Shown here: positions 35,505 through 44,358 of the stretch, piece by piece | Layout of the letters: every line of letters begins with the position of its first letter | How positions within the stretch are numbered: the stretch's first letter is position 1 | Source of the DNA: Luteolibacter arcticus | GTDB lineage: Bacteria; Verrucomicrobiota; Verrucomicrobiia; Verrucomicrobiales; Akkermansiaceae | Reading direction: 5' to 3' | Length of the DNA stretch: 64,000 nucleotides | NCBI RefSeq assembly: GCF_025950235.1 | Contig: NZ_JAPDDT010000002.1 | Span: forward strand, 62,001 to 126,000 | Notes under the pieces: model-generated | What the model saw: only the letters and a program-made list of their open reading frames with translations | Database searches by the model: none | Told to the model about the DNA's origin: nothing | Translations under genes and position numbers: made by a program

Positions 35505-36236
35505 TTACCTGGAAAATTTCCATTTCCACACCCGCGCCTGCAGCAGCAACGCGTAAGCGAGATACCCGCAGGCCCAGACCGACATCGAATACACCACTTC
35601 GCGAAAAACGAAAACGCGCCATTGCCGGGCTCCTTCATATTGGCTCGCAAAGTTCCACGCCGGAAACAAGGCAGCCAGTACCGCAACAACCGCCAGCATC
35701 GCGAGCAACCGGGCATTGCCATCCTTCACATCGAGCCGGACCTGCCCTCCAAGCTTCCGGTACACGATCGCCAGAATCACCATCCCGACGATCGAGCTCG
35801 CATGCTGGAGCCAGTGATAGACCGGCCACTCTAACAAAGGAACTCGCGAGACCACCCAGCCACGTTGGTGCGTGAAAGAATCCCATGCGTTGTGCGACCA
35901 GATTCCTAACAGCAGCGACAGCGGCACCCACAGCAGGGACGACGCCTGCCAACGTGATCGCTCGATCACCACGGCCACCATGGCACGCAAGCGCGGTGGC
36001 AAGGGCCGGATCAGGAAAATCCCCGCAAGCCGGCAAACCAGCCACACCAGAGCCGCTACCGGCAGCGCCCGAGTGAACGAGCCCGTGAACGAATGCGCTC
36101 CCCCGGCAAAGGCAAAGCGGTGGACGAAGTAACCGAAGTCCGGTGCCATGCTGCCAATCACCAGCGCCAGCGGATCCAGACGCCGCCACCGGAAGAAGGG
36201 AATCACCGCAACCGTATGGCTGATCGTGAACGGCAT
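35505..36236 (-). CDS. DUF4184 membrane protein
   Basis: 243 residues from ATG 36236, chosen because DUF4184 proteins begin M-P-F-T-x-S-H. His and Asp residues follow in order (F-T-I-S-H-T, A-P-D-F-G-Y-F, H-N-A-W-D-S-F-T-H), which resembles the metal-binding pattern of membrane-bound YdjM-type hydrolases. Several membrane segments are present. Function is unproven. It converges with the toroid gene at 35420. Confidence 0.82.
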   Translation of the reverse strand: MPFTISHTVAVIPFFRWRRLDPLALVIGSMAPDFGYFVHRFAFAGGAHSFTGSFTRALPVAALVWLVCRLAGIFLIRPLPPRLRAMVAVVIERSRWQASSLLWVPLSLLLGIWSHNAWDSFTHQRGWVVSRVPLLEWPVYHWLQHASSIVGMVILAIVYRKLGGQVRLDVKDGNARLLAMLAVVAVLAALFPAWNFASQYEGARQWRVFVFREVVYSMSVWACGYLAYALLLQARVWKWKFSR

Positions 36237-36760
36237 GATGACGTTTCTCTCCCAATAGTAGGAAAGCCCAATGAAGCGGCAGTGAATTTTCAGGAATCCA
36301 TCTCCCCGGCATTCGCGATCCTCGCGCACCGAAGTTCCGCGATGGAGGGCAGCGATGATTCCGGACGCTCCGCTCTGTTAGCGGGATGTGAACAGCTCGG
36401 GAACGAGCCGGGGCAAATCCGCGCAATGCACGCCGGCCTTGAACCTTACCCGCAGTTGCCCGGTGGTTTTACCCAAGCTCCGATGGCCGTGGAATCCCCA
36501 TGGCAGAGCGGTGGAACAGGAGTTTCACCCGCTTGTTCACATCCTTAAGATGAAGAGTTTCGTTTGGTACAAAAAGATCCCTTCTTAGAGCGTGTGAAGA
36601 ACTTCCTGCCTCGCAGGGGTTAGAGAGCCTCTCCAACGATTCATCGAAGGGGTCAGGAGGACATGGAAGAACGGGAAGGGCTCTGTTGGGCACGGAGAGG
36701 GCACGAGAAAGGCGTGCGACCCGTGAGGGCGGACGCCTTGGGAAAGGGGCTCGGCTTCGC
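36237..36760. other. 524-base intergenic region, no supported gene
   Basis: Between the DUF4184 start and the pdhC stop I see no credible coding sequence. A 74-codon minus-strand reading frame (36469-36693) has no recognisable family, signal or ribosome site. No tRNA cloverleaf or known small-RNA signature was found by eye. The region should hold the DUF4184 promoter on its left side. Confidence 0.5.
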
Positions 36761-38101
36761 TCAGACCAGCATCAGGGCCGGTTGCTCGATGAGCTTCTTC
36801 ACTTCCGCCAGGAAGCTGGCTGCCACGGCACCATCCACGACGCGGTGGTCGCAGCTCACGCCGAGATTGATGCGCAGGCCGGGGACGATCTGGCCGTTCT
36901 TGACGACCGGCTTCTCGATGGCTGCACCGACCGAAACGATGAGGGCCTGCGGTGGATTGACGATGGCGTCGAAGCTCTCAATGCCCCAGGCACCGAGATT
37001 AGAAACGGTGATGGTGCCGCCGTCGAATTCGCTCGGCTTGAGCTTCTTGTCCTTCGCGCGGGCGGCGAGGTCCTTCACTTCCTTCGAGATCTGCATCACC
37101 GACTTGGTCTCCGCCTGTTGGATGACGGGGGTGACGAGGCCGTCTTCCACGGCGATCGCGACCGAGAGGCCGACGTGCTTGAAGCTGACGATGTGGTCGC
37201 CGGCGAAGGAGGCATTGACCGCAGGCACCGCGACGGTTGCATTGATGACGGCCTTCAGGACGAAGTCGTTCACCGAATACTTGTTGCCGTGGGTTTGCTC
37301 GGCCTGCGCGTTGATCTGCTTGCGCAGGGCCATCAGCGGGCCGGCATCGGCTTCGACGTGGAGGTAGAAATGCGGGATGGTCTGCTTCGAGGTGAGCAGG
37401 CGCGAGGCGATGACCTTGCGCATGGAAGACAGCTCGATGCGCTGGTCGCCTTCCTTGGCGGTGGGAAGGATGGCGGTGGAGATCGATGCGGCCGATGCAG
37501 GGGCAGCAGCGGCGGGTGCCGGTGCGGTACGAGACTTGGCGGCGGCGGCGAGGCCGGCGGCAGCGCTGGCTTGGGTCGACTTCGCGGTGGGCTTGGCGGG
37601 AGAACCACCACCCGCCACCACGTCGGCGCGGACGATGCGGCCAGCCGGGCCGGTGCCACTGAGCGAGGCGAGATCGACGCCAAGTTCGCCAGCGACCTTG
37701 CGGGCCAGTGGGGAAGCCTTGATGCGGGAGCCATCGCCGGTGGTGGCTGGTGCGGGAGCGGCGGCGGTCGCAGCAGCAGCCGGGGCGGGCGCTGCGCTGG
37801 CTGCCGGAGTTTCAGCAGCAGTAGGAGCACTGGCGGCTTCAGGAGTCGGCGCCGATCCAGCGTCGTCTCCATCCAGCACGGCGAGGGTGGCTCCGATGGC
37901 GGCCTTTTCACCTTCCTGGATGAGAATCTCGGTCAGGGTACCTTCGTCGAAGGCTTCCATTTCCATGGTGGCCTTGTCGGTTTCGACCTCGGCGAGGACG
38001 TCGCCGATCTCGATGTTATCGCCGACTTTTTTGTGCCACTTGATGAGAGTGCCCTCGGTCATGGTGTCCGAGAGCTTGGGCATTTCGATATTGATGGCCA
38101 T
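36761..38101 (-). CDS. pdhC: Dihydrolipoamide acetyltransferase (E2) of pyruvate dehydrogenase
   Basis: 446 residues. One lipoyl domain with the modified Lys43 in E-T-D-K-A-T-M-E-M, an Ala/Pro-rich linker (80-123), a subunit-binding domain (about 128-162, with P-L-A-R-K-V-A) and a catalytic domain ending in S-C-D-H-R-V-V-D-G with catalytic His about 419. It moves the acetyl group to CoA. E1 genes pdhA and pdhB lie upstream on the same strand but are separated by exported-protein genes and a terminator; no E3 gene is in the window. Confidence 0.95.
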   Translation of the reverse strand: MAINIEMPKLSDTMTEGTLIKWHKKVGDNIEIGDVLAEVETDKATMEMEAFDEGTLTEILIQEGEKAAIGATLAVLDGDDAGSAPTPEAASAPTAAETPAASAAPAPAAAATAAAPAPATTGDGSRIKASPLARKVAGELGVDLASLSGTGPAGRIVRADVVAGGGSPAKPTAKSTQASAAAGLAAAAKSRTAPAPAAAAPASAASISTAILPTAKEGDQRIELSSMRKVIASRLLTSKQTIPHFYLHVEADAGPLMALRKQINAQAEQTHGNKYSVNDFVLKAVINATVAVPAVNASFAGDHIVSFKHVGLSVAIAVEDGLVTPVIQQAETKSVMQISKEVKDLAARAKDKKLKPSEFDGGTITVSNLGAWGIESFDAIVNPPQALIVSVGAAIEKPVVKNGQIVPGLRINLGVSCDHRVVDGAVAASFLAEVKKLIEQPALMLV

Positions 38102-38175
38102 GGATCTGGTGAAAAGGGAGTGAGGCGGACGGAGATTGCGAATTCACAAGGGCATTTCCAGTCTTTTCCCGGAAG

Positions 38176-38487
38176 TCAGCCCTGCGTGACACGGATGACC
38201 TTGCCAGCCTCGATCGTGAAATTCAGCCGGTCGGGGCGGTGGTCCATGGTCACCGGGCGCGATTCGCCATCCACGGAGATCACCCGCCATTTCACGCCGG
38301 CTTTGTCTGCCATGGCGCCTGCAGCCTTTTCGTCCATGCCCACGTAGCTCTCCGGCTTGGCCGGGTCGGTCGATCCTGCGGCGGGTGGCGGCGGGACAGG
38401 GGAGTCCGGCTTAAACTCGGGCTTCGACTCGGGTTTGCAGGCGGCGAGCGAAAGGATGATCGCGAGACTGGCGAGAATGGTGTTCAC
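38176..38487 (-). CDS. Lipoprotein with inhibitor-I78-like domain
   Basis: 103 residues. Lipobox L-A-A-C at 14-17, a Lys/Pro/Asp-rich linker, then a domain with Y-V-G-M-D-E-K-A, W-R-V-I-S-V-D-G and T-M-D-H-R-P-D-R-L-N-F. The T-M-D-x-R-P-D-R-L-N block is the I78 peptidase-inhibitor signature. A periplasmic inhibitor of serine proteases is a reasonable guess. It is 74 bases upstream of pdhC, after a terminator that separates it from the next gene upstream. Confidence 0.75.
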   Translation of the reverse strand: MNTILASLAIILSLAACKPESKPEFKPDSPVPPPPAAGSTDPAKPESYVGMDEKAAGAMADKAGVKWRVISVDGESRPVTMDHRPDRLNFTIEAGKVIRVTQG

Positions 38488-38533
38488 CCACCACGAATCT
38501 AGCCGCCGGGCTGTTGGGGCAAGGGGAAAAGCA

Positions 38534-38561
38534 AAACGGAGGCCGTTGCGGGCCTCCGTTT
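38534..38561. terminator. Terminator between two lipoprotein genes
   Basis: AAACGGAGGCC and GGCCTCCGTTT form a perfect 11-bp stem with a 6-base loop. It lies 29 bases after the stop codon of the gene at 38590-38976 and should end the transcript coming from pdhA-pdhB. Confidence 0.8.
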
Positions 38562-38589
38562 CAAAATCAGCTTTTCGGCGAATGAGGGA

Positions 38590-38976
38590 TTACTCGGCGA
38601 GATCCTTCATCGTCGGGATCAGGCCCAGGTGCGGGCTGCCGCTGCCGCCTTGCATGGAGGCTTCCTTGATGGCGCCGTTGCCGGAGCCGCAGCAGCCGTC
38701 ATCCGGGCAATAGAAGCGGACGCAATCCGGGCACTTGATGCGGACCTTCTTGGTCACGGTCTTGTAGCGCGGCACCTTGGTTTCCTTCACTTCGGTCATG
38801 CCACTCTTGGCATCCACGACGACTTCCTCGCGGACGATGTCGTAGCCGCAGAGTTTGCGCTGATAGGTTTCCTCGGTGTAGCCAGCGCTGCCGGACTTGA
38901 GTCCGAACATCGAGCAGCAGGAGGAAAGACCCAGCGACAGGGCGATGAGAGGCAGAATGAGGAGCAGGTTTTTCAT
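38590..38976 (-). CDS. Cys-rich lipoprotein
   Basis: 128 residues. Lipobox L-S-S-C at about 17-20 followed by a second Cys. The middle has K-V-P-R-Y-K-T-V-T-K-K-V-R-I-K and a zinc-ribbon-like C-P-D-C-V-R-F-Y-C-P-D-D-G-C-C-G. These cysteines could bind metal or form disulfides in the periplasm. No family is recognised. The gene is 12 bases downstream of the micro-lipoprotein gene. Confidence 0.7.
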   Translation of the reverse strand: MKNLLLILPLIALSLGLSSCCSMFGLKSGSAGYTEETYQRKLCGYDIVREEVVVDAKSGMTEVKETKVPRYKTVTKKVRIKCPDCVRFYCPDDGCCGSGNGAIKEASMQGGSGSPHLGLIPTMKDLAE

Positions 38977-38988
38977 GGAGTCGAGTGG

Positions 38989-39063
38989 TTAGAAGAGGCA
39001 GCAGCAAGAGCTGGAGGCGAGGCAGAGGGCCACGAGGCCGACAGCAGCAAGGGCTTTGATCAT
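38989..39063 (-). CDS. Micro-lipoprotein of 24 residues
   Basis: Reading ATG 39063 to TAA 38989 gives a 24-residue product: M-I-K-A-L-A-A-V-G-L-V-A-L-C-L-A-S-S-S-C-C-C-L-F. It is a complete signal peptide with an A-S-S-S-C lipobox and almost no mature part, like entericidin-type small lipoproteins. It sits 12 bases before a larger Cys-rich lipoprotein gene with a similar lipobox. Its size means the call rests on the signal pattern and context only. Confidence 0.6.
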   Translation of the reverse strand: MIKALAAVGLVALCLASSSCCCLF

Positions 39064-39118
39064 GGTGTCAAAATGCTAGGACGGGAACCTTTGGTGGCAA
39101 TGAAAAACACCGTCGCGA

Positions 39119-40105
39119 TCAGCGCAAAGACAGGACTTTTTCAACAATCCGGCGCGGATTCGGGAGCTGTTCGTCCTCGATATGTTGGGAGTATATCGCC
39201 GGTGCATCCATTGTGGTGACACGCTTGATCGGCGCGTCGAGGTAGTCGAAGGCCTCGCTCTGGATCAGGTGGGAGACCATGGCGGAGACACCGCCGAAGC
39301 CCTTCGACTCGTCGACGAGCACCACGCGGTTGGTCTTCATGACCGTCTTGAGGATCGCGTCCACGTCGAGCGGGCGGATCGAGCGGAGGTCGAGGACGTC
39401 GGCTTCGATGCCGTGTTCTTCCTTCAGGGTTTCCGCGGCGGCAAGCGCGTGGAGGACCGAGCGACCGTGGGAGATGATCGAGACATCCTTGCCCTCGCGC
39501 TTCAGGTCGGCGACGCCGAGCGGAATCACGAAGTCGCCATCGGCCGGATCCGGCACTTCGCCGGTATTGCCGTAGAGCTTGGTGTTCTCCATCACGTAGA
39601 CCGGGTCATTGTCGCGGATGGCGGCCTTGATCAGGCCCTTGGCATCGGCCGGGGTGGCCGGGGCGACGACCTTGAGGCCTGGGAAAGCGGCGAAGAGGCC
39701 TTCGGGGATGTGGGAGTGGGTGGCACCGACGCTGGTGCCGCCGTTGGCCGGGCCGCGCATCACGATCGGGCAATTGATAAGGCCGCCGGACATATAGCGG
39801 ACGCAGGCGGCGTTGTTGACGAGCTGGTCGAAGGCGACGGAGTGGAAGGACCAGAACATCAGCTCCATCACCGGGCGGACGCCGAGCATGGAGGCACCGA
39901 TGCCCATGCCGATGAAGCCGGCTTCGGAGATGGGGGTGTCGACGATGCGCTTGTCACCCCATTTGGCCCAGAGGCCTTCGGTGACCTTGTAGGCGCCGTT
40001 GTACTGGGCGACTTCCTCGCCCATGACGACGACGTTCGGGTCGCGGGCGAGTTCCTCGTCGAGGCCTTCACGGAGGGCTTCGCGGTAAGTGAGCGTGCGG
40101 GACAT
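39119..40105 (-). CDS. pdhB: Pyruvate dehydrogenase E1 subunit beta
   Basis: 328 residues. N-terminal T-Y-R-E-A-L-R-E-G-L-D-E-E-L, then V-M-G-E-E-V-A-Q-Y-N-G-A-Y-K-V-T, with the TPP-contacting Glu, and later R-G-P-x-G-G and V-L-D-L-R-S-I-R-P-L-D, both typical E1-beta motifs. With PdhA it decarboxylates pyruvate and loads the lipoyl arm of E2. It is 71 bases downstream of pdhA. Confidence 0.96.
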   Translation of the reverse strand: MSRTLTYREALREGLDEELARDPNVVVMGEEVAQYNGAYKVTEGLWAKWGDKRIVDTPISEAGFIGMGIGASMLGVRPVMELMFWSFHSVAFDQLVNNAACVRYMSGGLINCPIVMRGPANGGTSVGATHSHIPEGLFAAFPGLKVVAPATPADAKGLIKAAIRDNDPVYVMENTKLYGNTGEVPDPADGDFVIPLGVADLKREGKDVSIISHGRSVLHALAAAETLKEEHGIEADVLDLRSIRPLDVDAILKTVMKTNRVVLVDESKGFGGVSAMVSHLIQSEAFDYLDAPIKRVTTMDAPAIYSQHIEDEQLPNPRRIVEKVLSLR

Positions 40106-40176
40106 GGAAATGATGCGTGTCGGGGATCGGGATCCGTGGAAGTACTAGAGTTACCGTAGTTCAGTTCAGCCCGGCC

Positions 40177-41259
40177 TCAGTCGGTGAAGAAGTGGCGGCC
40201 GATCTTGGAGGCGGGCGTGTTGTTGTCGGTCTCCCAGTAGACGTCCTCCATGATGGACTCGATGGTCGGGGCGGGGGAGGAGTCGGCGAACTTCACGGCG
40301 GCGATGGCTTCCGCCTTGGCTTCCTTGTCGATGGCGTCGAGCTGGTCCTCGGTGATGACGCCTTCCGCGACGAGGCGCTTCCGCCACTGGCGGATGGGAT
40401 CGAAGTTGGTCTTGTAGTCCTCGATTTCCTCGGGGGAGCGATACTTCTTGTGGTTCGCGTCCGCGATGCTGTGGCCGTAGTAGCGGTAGGTGGTGATCTC
40501 GAGGATGGAGGGCTTGTGCTGCTTGCGGGCGCGCTCCATGGCGATGTGGGTCTTGGCGCGGACCTCGTAGAGATCGGAACCGTCGATCACATCCCACTCC
40601 ATGTCGTAGCCTTCGGCGCGTTGGGCAAGGCAGCCGCGGTAAGAGGACGAGCGCTTCTGGGAGGTGCCCATCGAGTAGCCGTTGTTCTCGATGACGTAGA
40701 CGACGGGGAGCTCGAACAGGGCGGCGATGTTGAGGGACTCGTGGAAGGCGCCCTGGTTCACCGCACCATCGCCGAGGTAGCAGAGGGCGGCGCCTTCGCG
40801 GCCGAGATACTTGAGGCCGTAGGCGAGGCCGAGGCCCAGCGGGGTCTGGCCGCCGACGATGCCGTGGCCACCCCAGAAGTTCTTGTCAGGGGCGAAGAAG
40901 TGCATCGAGCCGCCCTTGCCCTTCGAGCAGCCGGTGGCCTTGCCGAAGAGTTCCGCCATCAGGGGATTCATTTCCATGCCCGACATGATGGCGTGGCCGT
41001 GGCAGCGGTAGGCGGTGATATTGTGGTCGTGCTCGCCGCAGAGGGAGAGGGTGCCGGCCGCGACAGACTCCTGGCCGATGTAGAGGTGGAGGAAGCCACC
41101 AATCTTGCCTCCCTGGTAGTACTTCAGCGCTTCCTGCTCGAAGCGGCGAATGCGGACCATCTTCCGGAAGAGCTCGATCTTTTGCTCGGCGGTCAGGGCC
41201 TTGTTGACCGGTGAGCCGGCGAAATCGAGACGGGGCGTGTCGGCGGTGACAGAGGACAT
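40177..41259 (-). CDS. pdhA: Pyruvate dehydrogenase E1 subunit alpha
   Basis: 360 residues from ATG 41259. The TPP-Mg motif is G-D-G-A-V-N-Q-G-A-F-H-E-S-L-N, and H-G-H-A and G-S-M-H-F-F lie upstream of it. The phosphorylation-loop region R-Y-Y-G-H-S-I-A-D is present. First gene of the pdhA-pdhB pair; the upstream gene (DUF6580) is 44 bases away and may be cotranscribed. Confidence 0.96.
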   Translation of the reverse strand: MSSVTADTPRLDFAGSPVNKALTAEQKIELFRKMVRIRRFEQEALKYYQGGKIGGFLHLYIGQESVAAGTLSLCGEHDHNITAYRCHGHAIMSGMEMNPLMAELFGKATGCSKGKGGSMHFFAPDKNFWGGHGIVGGQTPLGLGLAYGLKYLGREGAALCYLGDGAVNQGAFHESLNIAALFELPVVYVIENNGYSMGTSQKRSSSYRGCLAQRAEGYDMEWDVIDGSDLYEVRAKTHIAMERARKQHKPSILEITTYRYYGHSIADANHKKYRSPEEIEDYKTNFDPIRQWRKRLVAEGVITEDQLDAIDKEAKAEAIAAVKFADSSPAPTIESIMEDVYWETDNNTPASKIGRHFFTD

Positions 41260-41303
41260 GGACGGGGCGGAGATAGGGGCGGAAACAGGTTTGGGGCAAG
41301 CAC

Positions 41304-41885
41304 TTATCGGGTATGCAAGGCGGCCGGAGCGGCGGCCTCGCGGACCGGCAACCACGAGCGACGGGCAAGCAGGAATAGCGCCGTGAACACGCCGTTTGCT
41401 GCGACCAGATTGCGGAGGAAAATCCAGGTCGGCATTTCACCCGGACGACCGGTCCAGAGTGCCTGCCAGAGACCCTCGCCGGACTTCGCATAGGTCGGGT
41501 CGGCGAGCCAGACGGCGGTATTCGTCACGAGGTGGAAGAGCAGTGCCGCGACGACTCCGCCGCCGAGCACTAGGGCCGGGGAGGGGGACTTGCGCAGCGG
41601 CAGGGCCATCACCCCGGTGAGCAGCAGTGCAAGGAAGGCGACCGTCACTCCGCCGTGGGCGAAGGGCGCGTAGCCCTGGAGCATGCTCGCGAGCGGATTG
41701 CTGATCAGCCACGCGGCGATCGGCAGGGCCCAGGCCTTGGTCCCGCGGAGGAAAATGATGCTGCACAGGAACAGCGCGGGCAGCGGCTGGAAGTTCGGCA
41801 TTTCATGCGAAAAGGCGGCCCCGAGGCAGCGGAAGGCGATCAAGAGTGCCAGCAGCACGAGGGCCGGAATCCAAGGACGTTGCAT
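41304..41885 (-). CDS. DUF6580 membrane protein
   Basis: 193 residues from ATG 41885. Five to six hydrophobic segments, with N-F-Q-P-L-P-A-L-F-L-C near the first third and H-L-V-T-N-T-A-V-W in the middle, both typical of DUF6580, a family that resembles the substrate-binding subunits of ECF transporters. The substrate is unknown. It is divergent from cdd. Confidence 0.75.
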   Translation of the reverse strand: MQRPWIPALVLLALLIAFRCLGAAFSHEMPNFQPLPALFLCSIIFLRGTKAWALPIAAWLISNPLASMLQGYAPFAHGGVTVAFLALLLTGVMALPLRKSPSPALVLGGGVVAALLFHLVTNTAVWLADPTYAKSGEGLWQALWTGRPGEMPTWIFLRNLVAANGVFTALFLLARRSWLPVREAAAPAALHTR

Positions 41886-41973
41886 GCCTTTTCCCTGCCT
41901 GATCCGGGCGACTCGGGCGAGTCGAAAATGCGCAAGCTTGCCACCGGCGGGACCGCTATTGTCTGCTTGGCGT

Positions 41974-42357
41974 ATGGATTGGGAGCCCCTCATCGAAGCC
42001 GCGTGGCAGGTTCGCGAGCGCGCCTATGCCCCTTACTCGAAGTTCCACGTGGGAGCCGCCCTGTTGGCGGAGGGGAAGATCATCCCGGGCTGCAACGTCG
42101 AGAACCTATCTTATGGGCTGACCAACTGTGCCGAGCGGGTGGCGGTGGGTGCTGCGGTCGCCGCCGGGTTGCGGGAGATCGAAGCGGTGGTCGTGGTGGC
42201 GGATACGGCGGTGCCGATCTCACCTTGCGGGGCGTGCCGGCAGGTGCTGGCGGAGTTCGGGGATCCGCTGATCTGCTTGGCCAGCCGGACGGAGCGGCTG
42301 GTGTTTCGCTTGTCCGAGCTGTTGCCGAGGGCGTCGGCGGGGATTTTGGATCGATAG
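41974..42357 (+). CDS. cdd: Cytidine deaminase
   Basis: 127 residues from ATG 41974. The zinc site is T-N-C-A-E-R (C52, catalytic E54) with P-C-G-A-C (C85, C88). Y-S-K-F-H-V-G-A-A-L near 21-30 is the substrate loop. It converts cytidine and deoxycytidine to uridines. The FHVG codons contain a near-match to the GTTCCACGTGG sequence found four times downstream, but here it is explained by the protein. Confidence 0.95.
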   Translation: MDWEPLIEAAWQVRERAYAPYSKFHVGAALLAEGKIIPGCNVENLSYGLTNCAERVAVGAAVAAGLREIEAVVVVADTAVPISPCGACRQVLAEFGDPLICLASRTERLVFRLSELLPRASAGILDR

Positions 42358-42386
42358 GTCCCATGGGTCTTATGGGACCCATTTTC

Positions 42387-42402
42387 GGTTCCACGTGGAA
42401 CA
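42387..42402. promoter_or_regulatory. parS-like site 1 (intergenic)
   Basis: GGTTCCACGTGGAACA contains the perfect 14-base palindrome GTTCCACGTGGAAC (42388-42401), which matches known ParB-binding parS sequences such as those of Pseudomonas. It lies between cdd and mnmG, 54 bases before the mnmG start. Confidence 0.8.
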
Positions 42403-42455
42403 TTTCCCTCGGCCTTGCCGCTGGCCGCTGCCCCGCGTAGTCTCACCGCCCTCGC

Positions 42456-44348
42456 ATGTTCCGCTATCCCAAGCGCTACGACGTCCTCGTCATCGGTGCC
42501 GGCCACGCCGGTGTGGAAGCCGCCCTCGCCGCCGCCCGGCTAGGGGCGCAGGTCGCTGTGCTCACGCAGAACCTCGACACCATCGGCCAGATGTCCTGCA
42601 ACCCGGCCATCGGCGGCTTGGCGAAGGGCCATATGGTTCGGGAGATCGACGCGCTCGGCGGGGCCATGGGGATGAACACCGATGCCACCGGCATCCAGTT
42701 CCGGATGCTCAATGCCTCGAAGGGTCCCTCGGTCCGTGCGCCGCGCGCCCAGTGCGACAAGAAGGCCTACCAATTCCGGATGAAGTGGGTGCTCGAGTCC
42801 ACCGCGGGGATCGAGCTCCATCAGGGGAATGTTGCCGATATCCTTGTCGAGGGCGACCGCGTCACCGGCATCACCACGTCCCTCGGCATGGAGATTCAGG
42901 CTTCGTCGGTCGTCCTCTCCGCGGGCACCTTCATGCGCGGGCTGATGCACGTCGGGCTGCGGAACGAGAAGGGCGGCCGGATGGGTGATGCCACTTCCAC
43001 CGTTTCGGATTCTCTTAAGCGGCTAGGGTTCCACGTGGAACGTTTTAAGACAGGCACCCCCTGCCGGTTGAATGCCCGGTCGCTCGATTTCACGAAGTGC
43101 GAGCCCCAGTATGGGGACACCCCGCCGCCGCTGTTCTCCTACCTCGCCGACACGATTTACCGGGAGCGCGATGACGTTTTCACCCTGAATCCTTGGGCGG
43201 AGTCGGCGTTCCACGTGGAACAAATGCCGTGCTGGGTGACCTACACCAACGCTGCCACCCACGACATCATCCGTAGCAATCTCGATCAGTCCCCCATGTA
43301 TTGTGGGGTGATTGAGGGGGTGGGGCCGCGCTATTGCCCTTCCATCGAGGACAAGGTCGTGCGCTTTGCCGAGAAGGACCGCCACCAGGTCTTCCTGGAA
43401 CCAGAGGGCCGCCACACGCACGAGTACTACGTTAATGGCGTGTCCACCTCGCTGCCCTACGAGGTGCAGCTCAACTTCCTCCGCACCATTCCCGGCCTGG
43501 AGAAGTGTGAGATCCTTCGCCCCGGTTACGCGGTGGAATACGACTACTGCCCGCCGACCCAGCTCCACCCGACGCTGGAGACGAAGCTCGTCGCGGGCCT
43601 CTACTTCGCTGGTCAGATCAATGGCACCTCCGGCTACGAGGAGGCTGCCGGTCAAGGCCTGCTCGCCGGGGCCAATGCCGCTCTCAAGGTGGCCGGGAAG
43701 CCGGACCTGATCCTCCGCCGCGATCAGGCCTACCTCGGCGTGATGATCGATGACCTCGTGACCAAGGGCTGTACCGAGCCCTACCGCATGTTCACCTCGC
43801 GGGCCGAATACCGCCTGCTCCTCCGCCAGGACAATGGCGACCTCCGCCTGACCCCGCTCGCCGCCGACATCGGCCTCGCCCACGGGGAACGCGTGAGCCG
43901 GATCCGCGAGAAGCAGGCCGAGCTGGAGCGCGCGCTCCGCTGGGCCCGGCAGGCCGTCCACGAGGGCGTGAAGATCGACCACTGGTTCCGCCGGGTCGAG
44001 AATACCGCCGAAATGCTACCCGACGACCTTCGCGGAGAGTTCCACGTGGAACTTTGGCCGATCATCGAGACCGAGCTGAAGTACGAAGGCCACCTCCAGC
44101 GCCAGCAGGTGCAGGTGGATCGCATGGCCCGCCACGAGGACAAGCGCATCCCCGCCGACCTCGACTACACGGCAATCCGCGGGCTGAAGAAGGAGGCGCA
44201 GGTCAATTTCGGCCGCATCCGCCCCGCCACCCTCGGCCAAGCCGGCCGCATCTCCGGCATCACCCCGGCCGACGTCGCGATCCTCGCGGTGTGGTTGGAA
44301 AAGGGCGGTCGGCGGGATGTTGCCAAGGCCACCGAGGCGGAGTCATGA
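42456..44348 (+). CDS. mnmG: tRNA uridine 5-carboxymethylaminomethyl modification enzyme MnmG (GidA)
   Basis: 630 residues. FAD-binding G-A-G-H-A-G-V-E-A at 14-22, M-S-C-N-P-A-I-G-G at 48-56, then [10 protein letters not shown] and [16 protein letters not shown], all MnmG hallmarks. With MnmE it modifies the wobble uridine of several tRNAs. The gene is often near the replication origin. Three parS-like palindromes lie inside it, each encoding F-H-V-E in the same frame (43028, 43208, 44039). A paralogous membrane gene starts 10 bases after its stop codon. Confidence 0.97.
   Translation: MFRYPKRYDVLVIGAGHAGVEAALAAARLGAQVAVLTQNLDTIGQMSCNPAIGGLAKGHMVREIDALGGAMGMNTDATGIQFRMLNASKGPSVRAPRAQCDKKAYQFRMKWVLESTAGIELHQGNVADILVEGDRVTGITTSLGMEIQASSVVLSAGTFMRGLMHVGLRNEKGGRMGDATSTVSDSLKRLGFHVERFKTGTPCRLNARSLDFTKCEPQYGDTPPPLFSYLADTIYRERDDVFTLNPWAESAFHVEQMPCWVTYTNAATHDIIRSNLDQSPMYCGVIEGVGPRYCPSIEDKVVRFAEKDRHQVFLEPEGRHTHEYYVNGVSTSLPYEVQLNFLRTIPGLEKCEILRPGYAVEYDYCPPTQLHPTLETKLVAGLYFAGQINGTSGYEEAAGQGLLAGANAALKVAGKPDLILRRDQAYLGVMIDDLVTKGCTEPYRMFTSRAEYRLLLRQDNGDLRLTPLAADIGLAHGERVSRIREKQAELERALRWARQAVHEGVKIDHWFRRVENTAEMLPDDLRGEFHVELWPIIETELKYEGHLQRQQVQVDRMARHEDKRIPADLDYTAIRGLKKEAQVNFGRIRPATLGQAGRISGITPADVAILAVWLEKGGRRDVAKATEAES
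43027..43042. promoter_or_regulatory. parS-like site 2 (inside mnmG)
   Basis: GGTTCCACGTGGAACG with perfect core GTTCCACGTGGAAC at 43028-43041. In the mnmG frame it encodes F-H-V-E just before the R-F-K-T-G-T-P motif. Confidence 0.8.
43207..43222. promoter_or_regulatory. parS-like site 3 (inside mnmG)
   Basis: CGTTCCACGTGGAACA with perfect core at 43208-43221. It encodes F-H-V-E-Q before M-P-C-W-V-T. Confidence 0.8.
44038..44053. promoter_or_regulatory. parS-like site 4 (inside mnmG)
   Basis: AGTTCCACGTGGAACT is a perfect 16-base palindrome, the most symmetrical of the four. It encodes F-H-V-E-L in the C-terminal part of MnmG. Confidence 0.8.
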
Positions 44349-44358
44349 ATGGGGGTGG

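Noticed and set aside
36469..36693. 74-codon minus-strand frame in the pdhC-DUF4184 gap
   Set aside because: No ribosome site, family motif, signal peptide or neighbour support.
42041..42054. parS-like GTTCCACGTGGGAG inside cdd
   Set aside because: The bases encode the conserved F-H-V-G loop of cytidine deaminase, so the match is explained by the protein.
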